Positions 25,988 through 34,786 of a DNA stretch of 63,462 nt are shown piece by piece. Below the pieces are notes generated by a model. It searched no databases. It was given only the letters and a program-made list of their open reading frames with translations, and had not been told where the DNA came from. Each line of letters begins with the position of its first letter. Position 1 is the first letter of the stretch. The translations under genes were made by a program, and so were the position numbers. The DNA is taken from contig NZ_SRXN01000037.1 of assembly GCF_004827385.1 (NCBI RefSeq), forward strand, positions 1 to 63,462, in the 5' to 3' direction. Source of the DNA: Ensifer sp. MPMI2T. Lineage in GTDB: Bacteria > Pseudomonadota > Alphaproteobacteria > Rhizobiales > Rhizobiaceae.

Positions 25988-27304
25988 ATGACAGCGGACA
26001 CGACGATCAATCGCTCGACACAACGGACATTCCTGTTCCTGCAGGGCCCCTCGTCGCCGATCTTTGCCAAGACCGCCACCCGGCTCGAGGCATTGGGCCA
26101 CGCTTGCCTTCGCATCAACCTCAATGTCGGCGATCAGATCTTCTGGCGACGCGGGGGCGCTTTCAATTATCGCAGTTCCATGTCCGCGTGGCCGGCCTTT
26201 GTCGAGGCCTTCATCCGTCGCCACGCCGTCAGCGACCTCGTGCTGCTTGGCGAAGAGCGCCCCTACCATCAGGCCGCGATCGCCGCTGCCCGGCAGGCGG
26301 ACGTTGCCGTCTTCGTCGTGGAGATGGGCTATTTGCGCCCGGACTGGCTGACGCTGGAGCGTGGCGGCATGTCGTCCAACTCGCATTTTCCGGCCGAACC
26401 AGACCAGATCCTCAGCGCGGCAGCCGGCCTGCCGGAGCCGGACTGGCAGCGGCGTTACGAGCAGTCCTTCCTCGCCGAAGCAAGCTGCGATCTCCTCTAC
26501 AATCTTCCGAATGTCTTTCTTTGGTTTCTTTTTCCGGGCTATCGCCGGCACGCGATCTTTCATCCGCTGGCGGAATATGCGGGGTGGCTCCTGCGCCTAG
26601 CCACTCAGGGCGGGCAACAACGCGCAGCCGAAGCCCTTATCCGCTCGCTAGCCTCGGAGAGCAGCGACTATTTCGTCTATCCGCTGCAGTTGGAGACTGA
26701 TTATCAACTGCGTGCGCACTCGCCGTTCAACAGCCAGAAGGAAGCGATCCGCGCGATCCTCGCCTCCTTCGCGCACCACGCTCCCGCAGGCAGCAAACTT
26801 GCGATCAAGACCCACCCCCTCGACAATGGCCTCATCCGCTGGCGCAAGGTCGTCGCTGACGCAGCAGCCAAGGTCGGAATCGCAGACCGCATCGCTTATC
26901 TCGACGGCGGCAATCTGGACGCTTTGGTGCAGGGGAGCGCGGGGGTCGTTACGGTCAACTCGACCGCCGGCCTGCATGCGTTGAAACAGGGCAAGCCCGT
27001 AAAAGTGCTTGGCAGTGCCGTATTCGACATTGCGGGGCTTACCGATCAGCAGCCGTTGGATGCATTCTGGCAAAGGCCTCAAGGGCCGGATGCCGCCTTG
27101 AGTGCAGCCCTGTTCAGATTGATGGCCGCGGCCATCCAGGTGCGTGGCAACTTCTATTCAAGTGCAGGCAGCAGCGCCGGCGCAAACGCGATTGCCGAGC
27201 GTTTGCATCGGGGCGTCGTCAACGAGCCCGGGGCCTTCATCGACCCTCCGCCTAGGCGAAAACCGGCGAAAGGCACACTGTCTACCGCCTTCGGCAGTCA
27301 CTAG
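25988..27304 (+). CDS. rkpJ: KpsS-like capsule polysaccharide modification/transport protein RkpJ
   Basis: It encodes 438 residues, cytoplasmic. It belongs to the capsule-biosynthesis family of KpsS/LipB, now known as beta-Kdo transferases that start the lipid-linked Kdo linker. Family features are FLQGPSSPIFAKTA, GDQIFWRRGG, VFVVEMGYLRPDWLTLE and late HP..NG and VVTVNSTAGLHAL. It follows rkpI after 15 bp and closes the rightward operon. It ends 17 bp before the convergent kpsF, with no obvious terminator. Confidence 0.93.
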   Translation: MTADTTINRSTQRTFLFLQGPSSPIFAKTATRLEALGHACLRINLNVGDQIFWRRGGAFNYRSSMSAWPAFVEAFIRRHAVSDLVLLGEERPYHQAAIAAARQADVAVFVVEMGYLRPDWLTLERGGMSSNSHFPAEPDQILSAAAGLPEPDWQRRYEQSFLAEASCDLLYNLPNVFLWFLFPGYRRHAIFHPLAEYAGWLLRLATQGGQQRAAEALIRSLASESSDYFVYPLQLETDYQLRAHSPFNSQKEAIRAILASFAHHAPAGSKLAIKTHPLDNGLIRWRKVVADAAAKVGIADRIAYLDGGNLDALVQGSAGVVTVNSTAGLHALKQGKPVKVLGSAVFDIAGLTDQQPLDAFWQRPQGPDAALSAALFRLMAAAIQVRGNFYSSAGSSAGANAIAERLHRGVVNEPGAFIDPPPRRKPAKGTLSTAFGSH

Positions 27305-27321
27305 GTCGCGCGAAGGTTGGA

Positions 27322-28332
27322 TCACGCCACGCCGGCGCGCAAGAGATCGTGGATGTGCAGGATGCCCACCGGTTGTCCGGCGTCGTCGACCAGGAAAAGG
27401 ACGGTCACCTTGTGCTCCTGCATGAACTCCATGGCGGCGCTGGCAAGCACGTCGCCTTTGATGACCCTCGGATTGCGCGACATCACGTCCTCGACCCGTT
27501 GAAGCAGCAGATCGCCCGCCATATGGCGGCGCAGGTCGCCGTCGGTGATCACGCCGATCAGCGTGCCGCCTTCTTCGACAATGCCGACAACGCCGAATCC
27601 CTTCGACGACATCTCGATGACCGCCTCGCTCATCGGACGGCCGACGACGAGCAGCGGCACCTGTTCCGCCACATGCGCCAGTTCGTGCACCAGGCGCAGT
27701 TGCGCGCCGAGCTTGCCGCCGGGGTGGAATGTCTTGAAATCTTCAGCCGAGAACCCGCGACGCTCGAGGAGCGCGATCGCCAAGGCATCTCCGACGGCGA
27801 GCTGCAGCATGGCAGACGTCGTGGGAGCGAGCCCGTGCGGACAGGCCTCCGGCACCTTCGGCAGCACCAGGGCAACGTCGGAGTTGCGGGCAAGGATGCT
27901 GTCACGATTGGCGCAGATCGAAACAACCGGCACCTTGAAGCGCTTGGCATAGGTGAGCATGTTGCCAAGCTCGGCCGTCTCTCCCGACCAGGAAAGCAAG
28001 ATCAGGACATCCTGCGACGTGACCATACCGAGATCGCCATGACTCGCCTCGGTCGGATGGACGAAATAGGCGGACGTGCCGGTGGACGCCATGGTCGCCG
28101 CGATCTTGCGGCCGATATGCCCGCTCTTGCCGACGCCCGACACGACGACCCGGCCCTCGCTGTCGCCGATCAATTCGACCGCGTCCACAAGGCTGCGCGC
28201 GAAGGCTTCATCCGTCGTCAGGTGGTTGGCGAGAGCCTTGATTCCATTGGTTGCGGTTGTCAGCGTCCTGCCGATCGAATCCAGCATGGCGGAGCGGGAT
28301 TGCCCATCCGCCTTCACTTGTCTCAAGCCCAT
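27322..28332 (-). CDS. kpsF: Arabinose-5-phosphate isomerase (KpsF/GutQ)
   Basis: It encodes 336 residues. An SIS domain (VVSGVGKSGHIGRKIAATMAS, ILLSWSGETAEL, TTSAMLQLAVGDALA) is followed by two CBS domains (about 205-325; ITDGDLRRHM). It makes arabinose-5-phosphate, the precursor of Kdo, from ribulose-5-phosphate. It is convergent with rkpJ, as in the known rkp-1 region where this is kpsF3. Kdo supply and a KpsS-like Kdo transferase side by side make functional sense. Confidence 0.95.
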   Translation of the reverse strand: MGLRQVKADGQSRSAMLDSIGRTLTTATNGIKALANHLTTDEAFARSLVDAVELIGDSEGRVVVSGVGKSGHIGRKIAATMASTGTSAYFVHPTEASHGDLGMVTSQDVLILLSWSGETAELGNMLTYAKRFKVPVVSICANRDSILARNSDVALVLPKVPEACPHGLAPTTSAMLQLAVGDALAIALLERRGFSAEDFKTFHPGGKLGAQLRLVHELAHVAEQVPLLVVGRPMSEAVIEMSSKGFGVVGIVEEGGTLIGVITDGDLRRHMAGDLLLQRVEDVMSRNPRVIKGDVLASAAMEFMQEHKVTVLFLVDDAGQPVGILHIHDLLRAGVA

Positions 28333-28476
28333 CGTTGACCTAATCCCCGCGACGAAATTGTCCGAAAGCCCGCCGTTTCAGCGGCAGTTTGAGTATATGA
28401 AGGCAGATAAGCGCTTTTTCTTGGCAAACCAAGTCCATTTAAGACTGTTTGCACTGAAACCGGCGGTGGTCGGGCG

Positions 28477-28932
28477 TCAGCCCGCGCGCTTTTCCTCGAT
28501 AATCTCGTGCGGCAGCTCACCATCGCGCGCGAATTCGGCGAGCGTCATCGAATCGAGGATGGAAGCGATGGCATCTCGAACCGTTGTCATCGATATCCGC
28601 ACACGACAGGTCTCGGGGTCGCTGCAGTCTTCGCAAACCTCATAGGCCGTGCGACTGGCGCAACGGATCGGTGCGAGGGGACCGTCCAGCGTGCGTATGA
28701 CATGGCCGATGCGAATCTCCGATGCCGGGCGAGAAAGCGAATAGCCGCCACCCGGCCCCTTCTTGGAACGGAGCATGCCGGCATTGCGCAATTCGAGCAG
28801 AATCGTGTCGAGGAATTTTTTCGGAATATTGTTGCGCTGGGCGATTTCATTGATGAACGCAGTCTCGCCAGGTTCGAGCCGCGCCAGATCGACGAGGGCC
28901 TTGAGGCCGTATTTCCCTTTCTTCGTCAGCAT
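28477..28932 (-). CDS. Rrf2-family transcription regulator with Cys cluster
   Basis: It encodes 151 residues from ATG 28932, preceded by GGAGGAG. A winged HTH (INEIAQRNNIPKKFLDTILLEL, with GPGGGYSLSRP wing) fits Rrf2/IscR proteins. Four cysteines follow (Cys91, Cys100, Cys103, Cys109; pattern C-x8-C-x2-C-x5-C). This is close to but not identical with the three-Cys cluster of IscR, and suggests a Fe-S or redox sensor. It lies alone between kpsF and RIME copy 2; its targets are unknown. It is not obviously RirA. Confidence 0.85.
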   Translation of the reverse strand: MLTKKGKYGLKALVDLARLEPGETAFINEIAQRNNIPKKFLDTILLELRNAGMLRSKKGPGGGYSLSRPASEIRIGHVIRTLDGPLAPIRCASRTAYEVCEDCSDPETCRVRISMTTVRDAIASILDSMTLAEFARDGELPHEIIEEKRAG

Positions 28933-29097
28933 TCCCAGAAATTCTCCTCCCGGTCCCCGAATGGGGGACCGTTGGCAACAACACAATCCTTTCTTGGCAT
29001 AGCACAAGAAGCGCGCCGCCAATACACAATTTTGGTCGACAATTCGAGAGGATGAACTTCAATCTTGATGGGTTTATTGCCGCATTGCGGCGGAGGC

Positions 29098-29200
29098 TAC
29101 AGCGCCGCGCGTCTCATCGGACGCGCAAAGGACGCTGTAGCACTTTGAGGTGCTGCATGTTTTCATCCTCAAATCGACTACGATTTAAGGAAACATGCAG
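29098..29200. repeat. RIME-like palindromic repeat (copy 2)
   Basis: TACAGCGCCGCGCGTC with GACGCGC..GACGCTGTA pairs first; a GTTTTCATCCTCAAATCG / CGATTTAAGGAAACATGCAG palindrome follows. It is in the reverse order to copy 1 and ends at 29200. The stop of the small gene at 29205 lies 5 bp away. Confidence 0.85.
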
Positions 29201-29204
29201 GAGG

Positions 29205-29414
29205 TCACGCCGCCGCAATGCCAACCTGATGGTTTCGGGCGCCCTGGCCGGCGAGCAGGCGGCCGATCGCCGCACGCGCTTCATCGGCCGAGCGGAAACG
29301 CTGCGCGTCCAAGTCCCAGACATGATACTTCACGGCCAAGAACTTCAACCGGTCCTCGTCAGGGACAACAACGCCGACAGCCTCGCCGTCATATTCGATA
29401 ACTTGCTTGCTCAT
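29205..29414 (-). CDS. Small conserved rhizobial hypothetical protein, 69 aa
   Basis: ATG 29414 has a strong GGAGGAG ribosome site. The protein begins MSKQVIEYDGEAVGVVVPDE and includes FLAVKYHVWDLDAQRFRSAD and EARAAIGRLLAGQ. It is acidic at the start and helical at the end. Its C-terminus stops just short of RIME copy 2, so the last few residues may be shaped by the repeat's flank. No function was recognised. The pattern of a beta-sheet then a helix resembles small DUF proteins common in alphaproteobacteria. Confidence 0.65.
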   Translation of the reverse strand: MSKQVIEYDGEAVGVVVPDEDRLKFLAVKYHVWDLDAQRFRSADEARAAIGRLLAGQGARNHQVGIAAA

Positions 29415-29439
29415 GTAATAACGCTCCTCCACGCCCACC

Positions 29440-29869
29440 GGCGCGGATCATTCGATTCTCGGCAAAAGGTGAAATTCGGGAAGTTCAGACAGTCACATTC
29501 GGCGAAGTGCGCGAAGGTGCCGTTTCACTGTTGCACGACAATAGGAACGCGAGCCGCAGAAAGCGGCGGTCGAGACGATTCCGGACATGTCACTCTCCTT
29601 TGGCTGGGGGCCTGGCGCATCGCGCGCCGCGGCGGTTCATGAACAATGTGAGGCGGACTCCTTCCGCATCACGATTTGCAAACTAGAATAATCTACCAAA
29701 TTAGTCAATTCCAAAAACCAAGAGTAGAAAAATAATTCTCTACGCTCCCGTTTTGAACCGTCATGGCGACAATTCTATTTTTGTCGTCCCCGCTGAGGAC
29801 TCTGACGCTATCTAGGTAGCGACGAATCAATCTGCAAGGGACGTTGGTATAAAGACAGCTCTTTCGGAC
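29440..29869. other. Intergenic stretch without genes
   Basis: About 430 bp are AT-rich near 29690-29780 and contain no credible gene on either strand. They presumably include the promoter of the leftward small gene. Confidence 0.5.
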
Positions 29870-29900
29870 GAAAAAGGGGCAGCCGCCGGCTGCCCCTTTT
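29870..29900. terminator. Strong bidirectional terminator downstream of secDF
   Basis: The stem AAAAAGGGGCAGCCG pairs with CGGCTGCCCCTTTTT. It is symmetric, with T5 on either side, and lies just after the SecDF stop (29924). It ends leftward SecDF transcription. Confidence 0.85.
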
Positions 29901-29923
29901 TCGTTTTGTCATTTGTGATCGGA

Positions 29924-32461
29924 TCAGGCCGTCGGAGTTCCCGACTGCTGCGCTGCGGTGCGACCCGCCTCGCGATCCTTCCACCAGCGGCTCAGGAACA
30001 GCAGGATCGGCCCACCGATATAGATCGACGAGGTCGTGGCGACGATGACGCCGAAGATCATCGGCCAGGCGAAACTGCGCACCGTTTCGCCGCCCCAGAT
30101 CGCCATCGGCACCAGCGAAAGGGCCGTCGCCACCGAGGTGAAGATGCATCGCGCAATCACCTGGTTGATGCTCATATCGATGAGATCGGAGAAGGGCATC
30201 GATTTGTACTTGCGCAGGTTTTCACGCATACGGTCGTAGACGACCACCTTGTCGTTCACCGAATAGCCGATCATCGTCAACAGCGCGGCGATCGCGGTCA
30301 GGTTGAAGTCCACGCCGGTCAAGGCGAAGAAGCCCACCGTCTTGGTGATGTCGAGCAAGAGCACCGCGATCGCGCCGACGGCGAAGTGCCACTCAAAGCG
30401 GAACCAGATGTAGAGCAGGATCGCCACCATGGCGAGGCCGACAGCCAGGAAGCCTGATCGCGCCAGTTCGCTACTGATCGTCGGCCCGACGACCTCAGTC
30501 CGCTCCAGGGTCGCGCCGGGAACGGACACCGTCACCGCATCCTTGATCCGGTTCAGCGCCGCCGTCTGCTCCTGCTCGCCGCCCGGCTGCCGCTGGACGC
30601 GGATCAGCACCGATTGCCCGCCGCCGAAGTCCTGCAGCGCCACCTCGCCGAGGTTGAGCTCCTCAAGGCTGCCTCGCAGCGTCGGCAGATCGATCTTGTC
30701 CTTCGACACCGCCTCGACCTGAATACCGCCGATGAAATCGATGCCGTAATTCAGGCCTGGCGTGAAGAACAGGACGACGGAGCTGATCGACAGGAAGGCC
30801 GAAAAGCCGATCGCCTGGAAGCGTCGCTTCATGAAGGAGAAGGTCGGCAGGTGCGGCACGCGACCGAAGAGCGACGGAATCTCCAGCTTCTTCATCTTGC
30901 GGCGAACGACGACCTCGCGCATCAAGAGGCGCACGACCGTGACCGAAGTGAACATCGAGATGACGATGCCGAGCATCATGGTAACGGCAAAGCCGCGGAC
31001 CGGACCGCTGCCGAGCCAGAACAACAGGATCGTGCCGGTGAGAGTCGTGATGTTGGAGTCGAGAATCGTGGCGTAGGCTTTGTTGAAGCCGACGTCGAGC
31101 GCCTTCATGGCGCCGGCGCCCCCCTCCGTCTCTTCGCGGATTCGGGCGTTGATGAGGATGTTGGCGTCGACGGCCATGCCGATGCCGAGGATGATGCCGG
31201 CGATACCGGGCAAGGTGAGCGTCGAGCCGATCAGGCCGAGAACGCCGATCGTCATGATCGTGTGCAGCATCAGGCCCACATTGGCGATTATGCCCCACGC
31301 ACCGTAGAGAACGACCATGAGGGCAACGACAAGGCCGAAGCCGACAAGGCCGGTATAGAGGCCCATGCGGATCGAGTCGCTGCCGAGGTTCGGGCCAACC
31401 GATCGCTCTTCGATGATCGTCAGCGGCGCCGGCAGAGCGCCAGAGCGCAGCAGCGCCGAAAGAACCGTCGCCGACTCGGCGGTGAAGTTGCCGCTGATCT
31501 GACCGCGGCCACCGAGGATCGGCTCGTTGATGACCGGTGCGGTCAGCACCTTGCCGTCGAGGACGATTGCGAAGGGGCGGCCGACGTTTTCACGGGTGAT
31601 TTCGGCGAACTGGCGGGCGCCAAGCGAATCGAAGCTGAAATCGACCACCGGCTGGTTGGTGCGTTGGTCGAAACCGACCTTGGCATCGTCCAGGCGTTCG
31701 CCAGAGATGGCGACGCGGCTTTCGACCGGGTATTTGTTGGTATCATCATTGGCGCCGGGAAGGATGTCGACGTCGCGCGGCGGCGACTGCGTGACGTCCA
31801 CGGTCTGGTCGAGCATGTGGAAGCTCATCTGCGCCGTGGAGCCCAGGAGCTCGCGCAGACGCGTCGGATCCTGAAGGCCCGGGAGCTGGACCAGAATGCG
31901 GTTCGAGCCGATGCGCTGGATCAGCGGCTCGGCAACGCCGACCTGGTCGACGCGGTTGCGGATGATTTCGAGACTCTGCTCGACCGCCTTGGTCATGCGG
32001 TCGGCAATGCCCGCCTCTGTGATCGCCAGCGTGACTACGTCGCCGTTCGCCGTCACCTCGACCTCGGGAGCGGAGGCGCCGAAGCCGATGGTGCTGACAG
32101 GTGTCGCCAGTTCCTGCAGCTTCGGCAGCACCTTTTCGCGATCGGCCGCGTCCGCGATGCTGACCGTCACGGTGTTGCCGCTGATGCGCGCCGACGAGGC
32201 GGAAACACGTTCGCCACGAAGAACCCGGCGGGTATCGTCGAGAAGCGTATTGAGCCGCGCCCTCTGCAGACCGGCGCCGTCCACCTCGAGAACGAGGTGC
32301 GAGCCGCCCCTCAAATCGAGACCGAGAGTGACCGGCTTGAAGGGCAGGACGGCAGTGAACTGCTCTCTCATCGCCTGCGGCAGAACACTCGGCACCGCCG
32401 CGAGGCATCCGAAAATAATGATCGCGACATAGGCGAGGACCGCCCATCTGGATGTACGCAT
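29924..32461 (-). CDS. secDF: Preprotein translocase accessory protein SecDF (fused)
   Basis: It encodes about 845 residues in one chain joining SecD (about 1-510) and SecF (about 530-830), an arrangement found in Bacillus and many alphaproteobacteria. The SecD half has GLDLRGGSHLVLEVD, a large periplasmic loop and GMAVDANILINARIREE. The SecF half has GIDFIGGIQVEA, MIGYSVNDKVVVYDRMRENL and CIFTSVATALSL. Twelve membrane helices are expected. It uses the proton gradient to help pull proteins through SecYEG. Start 32461 (MRTSRWAVLAY) is preferred; an in-frame ATG at 32524 gives a 21-residue longer form. Confidence 0.95.
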   Translation of the reverse strand: MRTSRWAVLAYVAIIIFGCLAAVPSVLPQAMREQFTAVLPFKPVTLGLDLRGGSHLVLEVDGAGLQRARLNTLLDDTRRVLRGERVSASSARISGNTVTVSIADAADREKVLPKLQELATPVSTIGFGASAPEVEVTANGDVVTLAITEAGIADRMTKAVEQSLEIIRNRVDQVGVAEPLIQRIGSNRILVQLPGLQDPTRLRELLGSTAQMSFHMLDQTVDVTQSPPRDVDILPGANDDTNKYPVESRVAISGERLDDAKVGFDQRTNQPVVDFSFDSLGARQFAEITRENVGRPFAIVLDGKVLTAPVINEPILGGRGQISGNFTAESATVLSALLRSGALPAPLTIIEERSVGPNLGSDSIRMGLYTGLVGFGLVVALMVVLYGAWGIIANVGLMLHTIMTIGVLGLIGSTLTLPGIAGIILGIGMAVDANILINARIREETEGGAGAMKALDVGFNKAYATILDSNITTLTGTILLFWLGSGPVRGFAVTMMLGIVISMFTSVTVVRLLMREVVVRRKMKKLEIPSLFGRVPHLPTFSFMKRRFQAIGFSAFLSISSVVLFFTPGLNYGIDFIGGIQVEAVSKDKIDLPTLRGSLEELNLGEVALQDFGGGQSVLIRVQRQPGGEQEQTAALNRIKDAVTVSVPGATLERTEVVGPTISSELARSGFLAVGLAMVAILLYIWFRFEWHFAVGAIAVLLLDITKTVGFFALTGVDFNLTAIAALLTMIGYSVNDKVVVYDRMRENLRKYKSMPFSDLIDMSINQVIARCIFTSVATALSLVPMAIWGGETVRSFAWPMIFGVIVATTSSIYIGGPILLFLSRWWKDREAGRTAAQQSGTPTA

Positions 32462-32574
32462 GTGGAAATTCCATGAATGCCTGAACGCGCTCAACCAGCG
32501 GCGTCCGGGCGAGGTTTTCATCAAAACTCAAGCGGAACGGAGATCACCGGCTCCACCAGACACTGAAAGATACT

Positions 32575-32955
32575 TTATGCCTGCGGCGGGGCGCGAATGC
32601 GTTCGCTGGAAAACGGCGCTCCGGCAACGACGGCCGCGCGCGGAAACGACGACGGTCGAGCGTTTTCAAGGGCAGGCAAGTTGGCGAGGTCGAAGAGAAG
32701 AACCGGTGGGAGATCGCCTCCGGTCGTCGATTTTCCATCCGCCCGCTCGCCGACGAAACGGAGATCGGGCAAGCTAACGGCCCTGGAACCCTGACGCACG
32801 ATCGGGCGATCGGAGGAACCGGTGTCCGGCACAGCGACGTTGCCGGTCGACGCGCCTGCGGCGCGGCTCGAAACACTCTGCCCAACGGCGATGACCTGCA
32901 TGGCAAAGGAGGCACAGAACAGCCACAGCAAGGCAAAGAGCCGGCTGGCCTGCAT
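32575..32955 (-). CDS. Secreted hypothetical protein, 126 aa
   Basis: It starts MQASRLFALLWLFCASFAMQ, a clear signal peptide. The rest is low-complexity and Pro/Ser/Ala-rich, with SLPDLRFVGERADGK and PPVLLFDLANLPALEN as ordered-looking stretches. No family was recognised. It ends about 114 bp before the secDF start, on the same strand, and could be co-transcribed with it. A longer start at 32991 exists but has no advantage. Confidence 0.55.
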   Translation of the reverse strand: MQASRLFALLWLFCASFAMQVIAVGQSVSSRAAGASTGNVAVPDTGSSDRPIVRQGSRAVSLPDLRFVGERADGKSTTGGDLPPVLLFDLANLPALENARPSSFPRAAVVAGAPFSSERIRAPPQA

Positions 32956-32994
32956 GCTCTTGCTGCCACCCAAGAAGTCCATCGAGGACACTAT

Positions 32995-33044
32995 CCCTTT
33001 TCTCGACCGGCCCTTTTTCTCGACCGGCCCTTTTTTTCGACCGG
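32995..33044. repeat. Three tandem 16-17 bp units
   Basis: The units are CCCTTTTCTCGACCGG, CCCTTTTTCTCGACCGG and CCCTTTTTTTCGACCGG, in direct order at 32995, 33011 and 33028. They differ mainly in T-run length, so slippage and unequal exchange are likely. They lie upstream of the secreted-protein start (32955). Confidence 0.85.
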
Positions 33045-33172
33045 AATGCCGGCGAGACGAAATTCAGCCCGACTGCTTCAGCCTAGCGAAAGAACATGGC
33101 CGGATTCGAGCGTGCGGCGCTCTTAACACCATTCCGAGGCGGAAAAGTCAAATCCGGCTCGGCTTGTCGCTT

Positions 33173-34786
33173 TCACGCGGTAACGCCGACGGTCTTTGCC
33201 TGATGGATTTCAATCAGCGAAGGTCCTGATCGCGCAGCAGCCCCAGTGAGCACGCGCGGCAGTTCCCGGACATCGGCCAACCGCTCCGCCGGGACGCCGT
33301 AGGCGCCGGCAGTCATCAGAAAGTCCGGAGCAGAGGGCTTCACGCCTTCCGGGGTGATACCGGAATCGACCATGTAGGACTCGATTTCCTGATAGCCGTC
33401 ATTGTTCCAGACGAGGAAGATCACCCTGGCCGCGGCGTCGACGGCCGAGCCGATCTCGGCCAGCGAGAATTGGAAGCCGCCGTCACCGACGAGGCAGACG
33501 ACAGGCTTGCTGCGATCCGCCACGGCCGCGCCGACCGCGGCCGGCGGCGCATAACCCAGCGCCCCGTAACCGGTCGCTGAATTGAACCAACTCCGCTGCC
33601 GAGGCGCATCGCAATAGAGGTTGCCGGCGTAAACGGCCTGCGTGGAGTCCCCGACGATGGTGCAATCCGGAAGCGCCCGGTAGATCATGTCGATGACGGC
33701 TACTTCCGCACGCATCTTGGCGGACAACTCCTTGAGCGCCGCCTTGCGGGTCATTTCCGCACGCTCTGCACCGTCCTTTGCAGCCACATGGCCGGGCAGA
33801 AACCCTAGGATGCCCGCCGTCGCCATCTTCGCGCCCGACAGAATGGAAAGTGCTGCCTGCGGCCCGCGGGCAAGCTGCGCGGCATCGATGTCGGTGCGGA
33901 TGAGATTGCGCAGCTCCGGAAAGCCACCATCGGCATAGAGATCGTAATCCGTTTGGCCCATCTCCGTGCCGAGCGCCAAGACAAGATCCGCGGCCCGCAG
34001 CAGGCCGCGCACGGCCTTCAAGCTCGGGCTCGCCGGCACCCTCAGGGGATGGCCCGCAAGCATGCCGCGCGCATTGACGGTCGTCACCACCGGCGCACCG
34101 ATAAGCTCGGCGAGCTGGCGCACTTCCGCTTCCGCCGTCAGCGCACCGCCGCCGCAGAGAATCACCGGGCGCGCGGCGTCGGCGCACAGGATCGCCGCCT
34201 TCTGCAGGGTTTCACTGTCGGAACGCGGGCGGGTGGCCGCGGCAGGTCTGGCCGGCTTGCTCTCGATCCTCAGAGCCATCACGTCGGTCGGAATCTCGAT
34301 ATGCACCGGCCCGGGCCGACCAGAAAGCAGGACTGCAAAGGCCCGGTCCACCACAAGCGGCAAATCGGTGGGGTTGAGCAGCGTGTGGGAATAAAGCGCC
34401 AGCGTCTTCATCATCCCGTGCTGGTCGGGCAATTCATGCAGCAGGCCGCGACCGTGGCCGAGTGAATCGCGACGGTTGACGCCGGAAATGACCAGCATCG
34501 GGATCGAATCCTGGCGCGCCTGCGCCATCGCCGTGATGGTATTGGTGAGGCCCGGACCGGTGATGACCAGCGCAACGCCAGGCTTGCCGCTGACGCGGGC
34601 ATAACCGTCGGCCATGAAGCCCGCGCCCTGCTCATGCCTCGGCGTGACATGGCGGATCTTAGATGAGGCAAGACCGCGATAGAGCTCGACCGTGTGCACG
34701 CCGGGAATGCCGAAAACGACTTCGACACCGTTTGCCTCGAGGAGATCTACAAGGACCTCGCCTACGGTTTTCATTTCAGCAGTCAT
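33173..34786 (-). CDS. aruI: Thiamine-diphosphate enzyme, probable 2-ketoarginine decarboxylase (AruI-like)
   Basis: It encodes 537 residues with the three-domain fold of acetolactate synthase-type enzymes. The conserved catalytic Glu is in TPRHEQGAGFMADGYAR, GPGLTNTITAMAQA follows, and the ThDP motif GDGGFQFSLAEIGSAVDAAARVI begins the third domain. It overlaps the aminotransferase stop by ATGA, so the pair is coupled. In Pseudomonas the same pairing, AruI-AruH, decarboxylates 2-ketoarginine made by arginine:pyruvate transamination. The assignment to that substrate rests on the pairing, since the enzyme family has many members. The long shadow frames inside it are not genes. Confidence 0.75.
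   Translation of the reverse strand: MTAEMKTVGEVLVDLLEANGVEVVFGIPGVHTVELYRGLASSKIRHVTPRHEQGAGFMADGYARVSGKPGVALVITGPGLTNTITAMAQARQDSIPMLVISGVNRRDSLGHGRGLLHELPDQHGMMKTLALYSHTLLNPTDLPLVVDRAFAVLLSGRPGPVHIEIPTDVMALRIESKPARPAAATRPRSDSETLQKAAILCADAARPVILCGGGALTAEAEVRQLAELIGAPVVTTVNARGMLAGHPLRVPASPSLKAVRGLLRAADLVLALGTEMGQTDYDLYADGGFPELRNLIRTDIDAAQLARGPQAALSILSGAKMATAGILGFLPGHVAAKDGAERAEMTRKAALKELSAKMRAEVAVIDMIYRALPDCTIVGDSTQAVYAGNLYCDAPRQRSWFNSATGYGALGYAPPAAVGAAVADRSKPVVCLVGDGGFQFSLAEIGSAVDAAARVIFLVWNNDGYQEIESYMVDSGITPEGVKPSAPDFLMTAGAYGVPAERLADVRELPRVLTGAAARSGPSLIEIHQAKTVGVTA

Noticed and set aside
30614..32476. 620-aa plus-strand ORF antisense to secDF
   Set aside because: Composition rich in Asp, Arg and Ala without domains; SecDF motifs on the other strand are decisive.
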